This document shows positions 11,911 to 23,900 of a DNA stretch of 64,000 nucleotides, one piece after another. Source of the stretch: Margaritifera margaritifera (Eukaryota > Mollusca > Bivalvia > Unionida > Margaritiferidae); the NCBI GenBank assembly GCA_029931535.1, contig JAQPZY010001660.1, forward strand, positions 6,518,001 through 6,582,000, in the 5' to 3' direction. Made by a program: the position numbers and the translations under genes. Position 1 is the stretch's first letter. The number at the start of each line of letters is the position of its first letter. The notes under the pieces are model-generated. The model ran no database searches. It saw only the letters and a list, made by a program, of their open reading frames with translations, and was not told the origin of the DNA.

Positions 11911-14900
11911 AAAAAATTTAAAAATAGACACTGGTGAATAGATACACATTTTGTTATAATAGATTCAATGTCTTTTGTGAATATCCATTTCCAGTGTAAA
12001 TTTTTCTTTCGTTGTATAAGAACCCCACATGATTAAAACCAAATATTTACATTGGATTTGCCATTGTATAAATTCCCAAAGTGGATTTTCATGTTCAAGA
12101 AATGTAAACAAGATACATGAATGGATGAATGGACACTTCGCCTTCCATTGGTTGGTTGGTGGTAGACTGGAATTGATTTAGAAATTCCTCACTTCACAGA
12201 TGAATGTGTATGCTACAGATCAACTCAAGCTCAGGAGGATACCAAGATACTGCAAAATGACATTATTAAACTCGGACAGTGGGCAAAAAAATAGGGCATG
12301 CGATTCCAAACTAAATATTGGGTAACTGAAGAGCTCGGTCCATAACATACTCGGCCCATTACAGAGTCAGACAATAACAAAGTTGGCCCATTACAGATTC
12401 AGTCCATAACATCAAACAATGTTGGTTCGGAAAACTGTGATCTTTACCATTGATCTTGTATGGCTTCGTAAAATTCGTAAAAAGGGAACAAAAAGAAAAA
12501 AAATTCGTAAATTTTTTTTTCGTGGTCTTGTATGTAGTTTTTTGAATGTTTGTAGTTTTTTTACCTTACCTTTGTTCATGTCTGTAGTTTTTTTTTTGTT
12601 GATCCTTACCTTTGATCTTGTTTGGCTTTGTAACACTTATTGTTATTGAACAATAAATATAAACATGCTATGTACATGTATTAACTAATTAGTTAATCAT
12701 TAAAAAAAAGTGAGGAAAACAGTTACCTTCTTTTGTAAATGGGTGTTTGAGTAAAAAAAAAATTACAAATTTTGTTCACAATAATAGTTACAATATCTTT
12801 TGCTCAATGAAGCATTATTTTTTTGTGTGGATTATATTCAATATTTAAACATTAGAGCACTTTTTTATTGGCACGTGCCAGTTGTGAGAGGATTATTACC
12901 TGGGAAAAGTGGAACTAATAAATACGGCAATAAATACCCTTTAAGAATAATAATAATAATAATAATTAATAATAATAATCATAAAGTCTTTATTTTATGA
13001 GGGTGACACAATTAGTACAAAAACTAATCTCCATTGTGGCCCTGAATTATAAATGTATGTACAGGCAAATATATAAAATACAGCTAGGAAACAAACATAC
13101 AAAAAAGGTATTATGGATTAGTGTACACAAGAGCAATGGAGTATGGATTCAGCTCACAAAGCATTGTGTACACAAACATGCATAATTGAAAACTTTTTCA
13201 TTCACACACACACACACACAAGTAAACACCCAGAGTCATTTATATAATATATACGTATACAAATATACAACAAAGTTGGTCATAACCTGTTTTACACATT
13301 ATTTGGATTGCATCCATTTCAAACATCTGTGATGAAAGGAAGGCACTGATGCTGCTTCTTTAGGTAGACAGTTCCAAATGATTGGACCCGAGAAAGCCAA
13401 ACTATTTTTCCTTTCAACTTTGGTAGGTGCCGATTCAGGATTTTCGAAATGTGGGCACACGTTATTGTTTGTTACGAAAATGTTAAAAATGTAATGTCTT
13501 TGCTAAACGTTCTCCTGGTTATTCAGTAATTTGTATCAAGTTTAGAATTTACAGCTTTTTAAATTTTGTGCACACTTACACACACAGACACTGATGCTCT
13601 CATAATTACATTCTCTCTCTCTCTCGTCATATAAGCGCATAGAAAAAGACTTTTTTCACATCTGCAAAAACCTCAGTAAACCAAAAACTTCTCGAAAGCG
13701 AAACAAATATTGGGTCCACGGGTTTGGGGTTTTGAGGGGTTTCATTGTATTATGTTAAGAGAAAAGCTGTAATGAATAAATAATTGGCAGTTAAATCTTA
13801 TTCTTAACACAGAGAGAACTGAAGGGGTCAAAATGGAAGAGTGGTGTTTCTAGAAAACAGCATGGCAGCCTTTAGAAAGTACAGAATCTACTCATTTAAT
13901 AGCATGTCCATAAAATAGTGACAAGTGACACCATATACCAATATGAAGAGAAAATTTTGCATAGATTTTTTTTTTATAAATGAAAAACAAAAATATAAAA
14001 AAAACACAAAGACTGATTCATTGGTGACTAATATATTATTTCCGATGATCCCTGAAATAAAAAGTAAAAATATCACATGTTTGTCAGCTGTTTTCTAATG
14101 TAGTTAATTAAAGTGTATGTCAGTGTAGTCATGTAGGTGCATTTACTCAGATTAAATTAAATATTAATTGTTCTTATAAAATTTATTTCTAAAATATGTT
14201 AACCGAAGTCAATTCAATCCTGATTGTTAAATGCTTTGCATCTTAAATGTCATGAAAAAACTTCCAGACGGTAGTAAGAACATCCATATTACTATTATAT
14301 AAATCATGTGCCAAGTATGTAATGGGCCGAGTATGTCAATGGTCCCAGTTCATAATTGTCAGAGTACAGTTTGGATTGATTTGGGTAGTACAATCTCATT
14401 ATGAGCCGAGAATATTTGTGGTCTGACTCTGCTATGGGCCGATTTGTCCCAGAACCAAATAATGCAATGCAAGATAACATTGATGCAAAGCATAAAATCG
14501 CAATGACTGCAATGACTAAATATAGGCTACAATTACATTGAATAGGGAAAAATAAATATTTAAAACAACAGATTAAATTGTGCAATTAAAATTGTGACCA
14601 TATATATCATTAAAAGTATTTTTCCACTATGACAGTTGTTTTTTATTGATAAGTAATAAATTGTTTTAACGACGGAGCCATCTTTTAATGCTTTTATGTT
14701 TGGCAGTTTTATTAAAATAATTGATGATCCTTCCAAATCCCCCATTATCAACTTTCAAAGTTTTCATGAGAAGTCTTGAGCAGGCTACATTAATGCAAAT
14801 GACAAGAAAAAAAGACTAAAAAAAATCTCATTAAATCGGTATGACATATTCATTCGAAGATTCTTCTTTAGAAAATCTCAATAAAATAAATTATTTAGGT

Positions 14901-17900
14901 GTCACAGTTACTAGTGATCTGAAATGGAACCTCCAAATTAAAGAATTATGCACCAAAGCAAAATTGTCCTTGGGCCTATTAAGACATAACTTATTATCTT
15001 GCCCACAAAATGTGAAAGAATGAGCTTTCAAGGGTTTAGCTAGACCTATTTTATAATATGGTTGTACAGTTTGGGACCCTCATTCCCTGGTTTTGATGAA
15101 ACTTAAAAAATCCAGCGAGAACCAGGTTTGTTACATCCAATTATGACTATATCTCAGGAAGTAAGACCACAGTATTGAATAAGCTGTCTTGGAAACCATT
15201 AAATCAACATAGACTGGAAAACAAGTTAATATTTTTTGCAAAGGCTTAAAAACAAAGCAGAAATACCCTACTTGAAATTGATCAAACCAAAAAGAACCAG
15301 TAGAAATCAGCATAAATATAAGCTCTCCCCCATTATAACACACCTCATTATAACATGATTCCAAATATAATGCAGTACATGTACTACTATAGATCCCATG
15401 ACCAAAATCATACCAATGTATAACAATAAGGGTTGAAAAAAAACAAGGTGAAACTTAATCTTATATCTTTATTTCTTTTTCAAAACACCATTATTTAAAA
15501 CATTTTGATAGTGCCTGCTATACCACTGTTCGATATATTATGCTATTCTAAATATATCGTGGTTCCTTACAGATCACAGTTCGCAATATAATGTGGTTTG
15601 AGACATAACATGGTCAGGGGTTATGGACCCTGACTACCACGTTATAACAAGGGAGTGCTGTACCTATCTGATACCTTATGATTGAACTGATAGTTACAAA
15701 TAAAAATTTTTCTCAAGAACAATCAAAGATTGGAATTCTTTACCACAGATAATCACAACTGCTGAATCTTCAAAAAACCAAATTGATATCTTTTCAAAAT
15801 TAGTGTGGTCACGTTTGTTATAAAATGAGTCTTTTTGTACATGTTGATGCTGCATGGTGCAACAATGTCATTATGATGTAGCACCAAACTAATTGTGATA
15901 AAGATCAAGACAGGACATCCTAATTTCATCGTACATGTACTTAAAGAGTCATTATACTATTTTAGTCATCACATGATCTATTTTGACCATACAACTTCAA
16001 ATGAGCATAGTAAGAATTATACATTGCAATTAATTCTAACTGATGGTAGTACCTAGGTCACATTATGGTAATTATAAATAGGTTAAAATATTTAAGGTTC
16101 ATCATACCACTGTGGTCATTACGCAATGTATTTTGGCCATATGGCTGTATCGCTTCAGATAAGCACAGCTAAAGCTATACATTGCAATGACTTCAAACAG
16201 CTGGTAGTACCTAGATTACATTATGTTAATTACAAATAGGTAAAAATATATAATAAATTCCCACTAGAACAAACAATTATTTGTTATTAGCTCTTAAAAC
16301 TAAAGCAAAAAATTGACCAAGTCCAAAACATTCACACACACCTTTGAGCTGGCCCCTTAAGCATGTAGTATTAACATTGAGATTACTCACCCATAACATA
16401 AGTAGTGTATGAATACCTTACCACTATAGTGTAAAGCCATTTGTGCATGTGCTGTTATGTACATTTATATTCGTCATTTTAAAAAAATGTGAAGTTCATT
16501 TTGTTTGGAAGTTTTAGAAACTATAATAATATAGTTTGTTTGTTCTAGTGGAAGTTTCTTAAATATTTGCAACTATTCGTAGTTAACATAATGTAATCTA
16601 AGTACTCCTATCAGTTGGAATTCATTGCAATGTATAGATTTTGCTGTGCTCATTTAAAAATCATATGGTCACAATACATAGCTTCAAAAGTAAATGTGAA
16701 TCTTTTGGACTTTGTACATTTAGTTTATAGCAAAAGCTATACAATGCAATGAATTCTAACTGCTGATAGTACTTAGATTACAGTGTGTTAATTATAAATA
16801 GGTTAAAGGAACCTGTACAAAAGTTTAGAAAATTTCATCATTTCATAAATACAGGATAAAACATTAGTACTACTAATCTTTCAGACTGTGAATGTTCTTT
16901 CAGTAGTTGCCCCTCCAAAGACTTCATTCAAACATTTGCTTATTTTGTTCATTTAGATCTGTCAAAATGTGATCTAATCCAAGTACCAGATGCTGTGTAT
17001 TTGATGATGAAGAGTGTCACTCTACGGACATGTGACTTGTCAGGAAACCTTCTCCAGAAGCTCCCATCCAAATTTCCTGTCAGATTCCTTCATCTTACAG
17101 GTAGGAGCTTTCTGAATCATCAGTGTTTTAACTTGGGCAAGCCCAAGGACATTTTGCATACATCCTTCAAATCCTGAGAATTCTTTTTTTTATAGATAGA
17201 CAAAAGTGAGGAAGTGCATCACTGATAGCTGAACCTAGCTTCAAGACTTCATGATTTAGTCTGGAAAAGATGAATATTACATTGCAAAGATGAAAAGACT
17301 CAGTAGTAGAATTGCTTCATGCAGCATCTTGTAGTGAAGTTCCACCCCCCACCCCCCCACCCCCATCTCAGTCTCACAACATGCTATTTGAATGAAATGA
17401 ATACAATTGCCAGTACAGAATTACATCCATAACCTCCCAAGGCAGAGTTCTCTATAGTGAGAGTCCCAGCTTAGGGACCTTCAGTTTCTCATCAGTTTTC
17501 TATTTACTGAACTCCTAGTGTTTGGTAGTATATGGCCCTGAACTTTCATTTTTTAAATCCTACAGACAGCTCTTCCAAGGGTTCATCTCTTCAGGTAGCC
17601 AAAAGTAGTAACTGTTGTGGCATCAGATGAAGAAAATGCCAGAAAGTAGCAAATATTAATGGCAGACCTGTAAAGTAATATATCTCAGGTGATGAGCTGT
17701 ACTGGGAAAAATATGTTGTAAAGGAATTCTTGGTTAGAAAATAATTCCTATAGCAGTTATTGATATAAAATCACCCCAGTAGCAACCATTAGTGTAAGAA
17801 GAAAACTGTACTGGTCACTACCTGTAGAATAAGCTTTTTCTGAGTAAACTGTTACCATATTATCCATGAGTTAAAATTGATTTTATTTATTGTATAATTT

Positions 17901-20900
17901 GACACAATAAGTTAGGGTATTACCCTTAAACTCAGTTTTAGTATCATGGACAGATCATGGACAATCCTTCCTACCCACCCCCATCCAGACATCTTATGGA
18001 CAGATCATAGACAATCCTTCCTACCCACCCCCATCCAGACATCTGATGGACAGATCATGGACAATCCTTCCTACCCACACCCATCCAGACATCTTGATGT
18101 GATGGATGAGGAGGACTCTGTGAATAGATTAGTCAAAATTTGATGATTGAAGATACATACATGTGTATTGCTGAAAGCATTGACTACCTGGCTCTGTTTA
18201 TAGACAATAAGACAAAATCAGTTTTGACACATGACCAAATGACCCATACTTATAAAAGTTGGTGCAACTAGTGACTGGTGTCCTCGAAGGAGAGAATGAA
18301 TTTGTTGTGAAAACAAGCCAAAATGTGATTGTTTGGTTTATGGTTTTATGGGTTTAACGCCATTTTTCAGCACATGATAGGCTATACATGGCAGTCTGTA
18401 TATCTGGTAGAGGAAGAACTCGGGAAAATCCCGGGATTTACCACCGACCCACTGGAAGCTACTGGCAAGCTTTCTCACATAACCACATTGGCCAAGCCCA
18501 AGACTCGAACCCATGCGGACAGAGGTGAGATGGCAGTGATTGGTAAAGGCAAGCGCCTTAGACCACTCGGCCACACGGGGCCCCTATTAAAAAGTGATGG
18601 TAATGTTACACTAGTGTGGGAACTTCAGTCCTCCAGCTTTTTGGCTAATATATTAAAAGATTCCTCCTCATCCATCTCATCAAGCTGCATGTTGTGGGTG
18701 GGGGGATTCTTTTCCTATATTAGGCAAAAAGCCTTTCCAATTGAAGTTGAATGTGTAAAGACTAACAAAAAATTTCAACAGGATCATAAAAGAATACAGA
18801 ACTAGAGGTAGCCATCTATGCAGACTTTATATCATGTATAAGCAATTAAAGCAAAGCAATTTTACAAAGTCACTTGATATGCAATAAATAAAGTTCCTTA
18901 TTTCATTATACACAAGCACAGGAAAACAGCTCCATCTACAAGCGTTTTCATCCAGGAACAGTCAAGTCCTGTTTCTGAAGGACCACAGCAGTAAATGTCA
19001 TTTCTGGCTGGACAACATCCCTGTTGTAGAAATGATGGAAACTATCACCCTTATACCAGTCTGTATTATTGAAACTCTGTTTCAAAGATAAACCTGGAGA
19101 CAAAGCTGCTGATATGGATGCTCCTCATACTGAATGGGCTTTAAGTACTAAAATATCTATACCCGCCATCTCAAGAACGCTTTTCACCAAATGTGAGATT
19201 GTTGAAATGGCTACAGGTAACAATGTTTTAAATGAGAAAAATACTTTTCATGATTTGTGACAATGTCTGGTTGCCTGAAGATAGGCTTCAGAGTAGTTAC
19301 TGGTCACAGACACTTTCACCTATATGACTGAATCTTAACTAGTTTCAGAGGTTTCCCATGCTTTAAAGTATTCAGAAGAGCTGGGAAAGTAAAAATGATG
19401 TGTTCATTCTGAATAAACATATGATTCAAAGTAATAGAAGTGAGACTTTGAACTTTCTGTTCTGTTGTCAAACCAATGAAGAAGATTGATTTGTAAGAGA
19501 ACACTTTCGTATTTTAGAGCTTGCAGTCTGATCAAATTCCTTACAAAATCTAAAACCATTTTAACATCCCAGGTAAAAAGTATTATCTGGGTTTTGGAAG
19601 CCGGGCATTGAAAATGCTCCCCATTATTCTATAATCATGTTATTGTCAGCTAATACTGAATTCACGCATACAATCCAAAGACTGTGCCATCATTGATCTC
19701 TGAGTGTATAAGGGATTCCTTGTCTGTGAAGATAAACAGTGTATAAAATAACACAAAACTCACCTTTTCTAAGCTGTTGTAACTGATTCTGGAAGTCCAT
19801 GGCTTTACAATCCAGCCCTGATACAATACAGTCTATCAGAGGCATTTGGTTGAGCACTTTTTGGCTTTCTCAACTGTGAGGAGGATAGAGGAGATTTTGT
19901 TCTCTTTGGGAGAAGGACTGGAATCTGACATTGTTTGTAATAGCATGGAAACCAAACCTGAGTTGCCCAAAGTGGAACAACTTTGATTGCCTCTCTTACC
20001 TGACCTTGAGGAATTTTGGTCAAAACTCTGGGTATGAGCCTGAAAGGAGGAAAAATAGAGGGTGAGGACATTCCCTAGGACAATGAGAAAGCAATAAATG
20101 CTTCAGCCTCTGGCTCATGCTGCCAGGATACATATGATTTAATTTGGAGATTCAAAAATGAGAAGCAGACAAATCTATGTGGAAAAGTACTCTGCACAGT
20201 CTATCAAAAACGTTAGGGCTGAGTTTCCATTCAGTTGAATCACTGACATTTCTTGACCAAGAATCTGCTAGAATGTTAGTGTGTCCAAGGACATGAGTTG
20301 CAGAAAGTAAAATGCTATGTTCAAAAGCCCAGTGCCAGATATCTTTGGCTTGAAATAAAAGATCTCTTTTTAATCCACCATTATTTTTGTTGTAAGCAAC
20401 AGAATGTTGTATAGTTTGTTTTAATCAAAATGTGAACATTGTTTTAGGAAACTCAGTGACTTGGTAAACTATAAAAGAATTGTTCTTAGTGCATGAAGAT
20501 TTATATGATAACATGTCTCTTCTGAATTCCATCTGCCATTAGCAGACCCATGCTCTGCATCTGCAAGAACTATACTATTAGCACCCTAACCAAACAAGGA
20601 TGCATCTGTTTCCAAGTAAACCTCAGGGTTTGGTTGGTGTACGTACAGGTGCCCCATTCATTCTGGGAAGGTTTTAAACTCAGAACTGAATTTCATTTTT
20701 ACTGTTGGAGGATAATGTCATGATACTATCATAGATCCCATCTGCAGACTTCAGAAAGGAATCCCCCCCCCCACCGTCTTGAAATATCTGTAAAACAGAA
20801 GTCCAAGCAAAACCGCTCTGAATGAATAGGTAAACAGGCCAATGAGACCTAAAATTTCTGTCATGGCATATATTAAAGAAAATAAAATCTCTTTACATCT

Positions 20901-23900
20901 GTTCATTATTTATTGTCAACTTTGTCTTGAGACAAAGATAAAACTCAACTGAATTGAGAATGAAACCCAAATGATTTATGATCTGAGTAGGAGTCAGAAT
21001 GGATTTCACTTGGAAGCCTACATTCTGCATGACATGCAACTAAATGTGTATTAATTTTCCTTGAGTTTACCAGAACCTGGCTCTTGGCCATGCTTATTAG
21101 GCATCATGTCTATGGATGCATTACCATGACCAAAAGAAAATAAAGGAAGAACTATTTCAAGTAAAATACCCACCACATGAAAATTACAGTTCCACAAGCT
21201 TTTTTAAGTATGGGTCGCATAGGAATGTGGCAAAACTGATTTTGTCTTATAGTCTATAAATAGAGCCAGGCCTGAGATAGTTGATGCTTTCTGCAATATG
21301 CAGCCTCAGTCTGACAGGCTTTTGGCCTACTATGGAAAAAGTCCATGGTCAGACCACTGGCATTAAATAGATGGACCATGGAAATTATTGGTTATGGAGA
21401 GCATGAACATCCACAGTCAAGTCAATGATCAATATTTATTATTCACATCCATTTGGTAAGAAAAAGACCACTGAAAACCATGGTCATCTATTGTTTGTCC
21501 TTGGTCCAACCATTGACTATCCATGGTCAGACCACTGGACTTTCAATCTTTCCTTGCTCTGACCATGAACTGTTGATTGTCAGACCATAACTGTATGTGG
21601 TTAGGCATGACTGCATTCCGAGTGTCCAGATCATATATATGAATTAGCTAATGGTCATTGCAAACAGCATACACCCAAACAAATGCCATTGCATAATGTG
21701 CCAGCATATCTGGGTCTATGCCGGTCAAGTGAAATCTTGTGTCGAATGAACAGTGAAGGCCCTGATCTGCCAGTGTACTGTATGATGGCAGGTCTGGATC
21801 TACAATGTTCACAGTTTGGTATGCTAAACATGAACAAATGCACTAATACAGTCTGTATGGTAGTCCTAGTTTGATGTGGTACCTAACCTTTGCAGGAGCC
21901 ATTGCAGTATATTTATGTTCACTCAACTTTTCATATAGATGATAGATTGTTTCATGAAGATGTCATAAGGAAGTACCAGTACAAGTGTCTCTGTCATGAA
22001 TGCATCTTATGATTCTAATTGATACCAATAAGTAATAATAATTCTGTGCATTAATTTACTATGATTTATTAAGGACCAACATGCAAATTCAGAAAGCTGA
22101 TTGTGTACTGCATTTATTAGGGCTCCATATCCTGATCTGGGAGCCCCATAGTAATCACCTTTTCCATCTGTCCATCCATATCTCAATCTAGTAGCGTATC
22201 AAGAAATGTTGGCCCCCCCCCCTGCAAAACTTAATTATGGGGCCCCCTCCCAATAAAAAAAGAAGTTCTTTGATGGGAAATTGCCCCCCCCCCCCACCAC
22301 CACCACAACCACCACCACAGTTGTGGAGATTGCTTGGGCAATTGCTACACCACTGTCTTCACCGCTGTTTCAGTCCATTAACATTGTTGCAACCGCTATA
22401 GCCCTGTAACCCTTACACATAATTGGATGCCATTTTGGTTAGTGAATTGCTTATTACATGTAGATTTGCCTTTTTAAGGTTTCATCGTTTCAGTTCCAAT
22501 TTGAGGGAGTTTTTGCCCTTTTCCATCAAGCAGGTCTTTGTAACCAGCAACAGCTCAGGAATCATTCAACATATCCTTATCACGTTTGGTGGGTACATGT
22601 ACTGTGTCTTATAGACCTAGATGTATCTTTTATGGGTTTTGTTTCCTTCATCTCAATTTTGGATAAAGTTATGGTCCTTGACAATTAATTTCATGTCTTT
22701 ACATGGGATGTTGCTTGAAAGTGTCATAGCTCAAGAACCATTCAACATATTCTGATACAGTTTAGTATGAAAACATTGTCTCATAGACTTAGATGTTCCA
22801 TTATGGGTATAGTCTTATCTACTTTCTTTTGGACAGTTTTGTTATGGTCCTTGTCAATCAACTTCATATTTTTACATGGCATATGGTTATAACAATCATA
22901 GCTCAGGAACTATACAACATATTGTGATGTAGTTTGCTATGTACATGGTCTCTTTGACCTAGATGTTCCTTTTGTGGGTTTTGTTTAATTTACATGAGTT
23001 ATGCCCCCTGATTGCCCATACTTCTGAATTTGGTTTTCAGCTAAACTTCATTAAAGTTTGTTGGATTACAGCTAAAATTTGTATGGGTCTTTGTATATAT
23101 GAGCTCTTGAATGAGTTTGATTTCCAATGTTCCACAACATCATTTACAGGTGTTGCACCTACAAATTGCCAGTCCTCCTGACTTTGTTTTCTGCAATGTA
23201 ATTTTACCAAGGTTTGTTGGTTTTCAACAATATTAGACTGTATAGTATGTACAACAGAATAGTTAGTCTATTAGTCTAATTTTATGTACAGTGTACCATA
23301 CAATAGTTAAAACAATGTGATCAAAGTTCTACATTTGTGATATGCAATACTTTTTTTCATAGGGTACCAATTTTCATGGATTACATAGTTGCTCTGAACC
23401 ATGAATTTAAAGACCCAGAGAAAAATGAGCCACTGTGACATGTGATGCAGAAAGACCCCACCCCATCTTATGGATACATTCCTTTTGATCAACATACCTC
23501 AGCTATTTGATAATTCAACTTCATTACTGTAAGAAGAGAGTGAAGAGAGTATTTAAGTACTGGTATTATTGAAAAGTAAAGAAAGAATAATGAAATAATC
23601 TATGAAAATTAGATTCAGTGCTTATTTACATCGATCCTTCATTCAACTGAAACTGCTGTTTAAAATACTTGTATGAAAAAATTGCACCTTATTCTTTGCA
23701 GTTTTCTGTGATGTATAATTTACCCTCAGTTGTAATGAGTTCTTCCTTTAGAAAGTCCACAGTAAATGGAAAACTGCCCCATTAACAATCAAAATGTTTT
23801 TAGTATTTGATTTTCTTTAAATATTGGCATGTAAAGTTTGACATTAATCATTCATATTTTACAGCAGCAGTTCCTAACCTCAGGTCACGACCCAAATCAG

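Larger units (their letters stand above)
11387..16956 (+). other. LRRC20-like intron 1
   Basis: 5.6-kb intron. Parts not listed separately (11910-12330, 13460-14300, 15840-16950) are AT-rich with no recognisable feature, apart from a short CA run at 13204-13220 and a short CT run near 13612. Confidence 0.75.
18165..21300 (-). mobile_element. DIRS-like element bounded by inverted repeats
   Basis: Inverted repeats at 18165-18271 and 21189-21300 (about 85% alike over 105 bases) enclose minus-strand remnants in DIRS order. These are an RT end with LTPTQIINHLGFILNSVEF (about 21000), RNase H with YLETDAS (about 20600) and HTNILADSWSRN, a FPPFRLIPRVL block (about 20040), and a tyrosine recombinase (19600-18930) with KSIFFIGLTTEQKVQSL and SFHHFYNRDV. 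Gag and most of the RT are absent, as if lost between the right inverted repeat and the RT end. Many stops are present and a SINE lies near the left repeat. An assembly of separate fragments is possible but less likely given the flanking inverted repeats. Confidence 0.65.
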
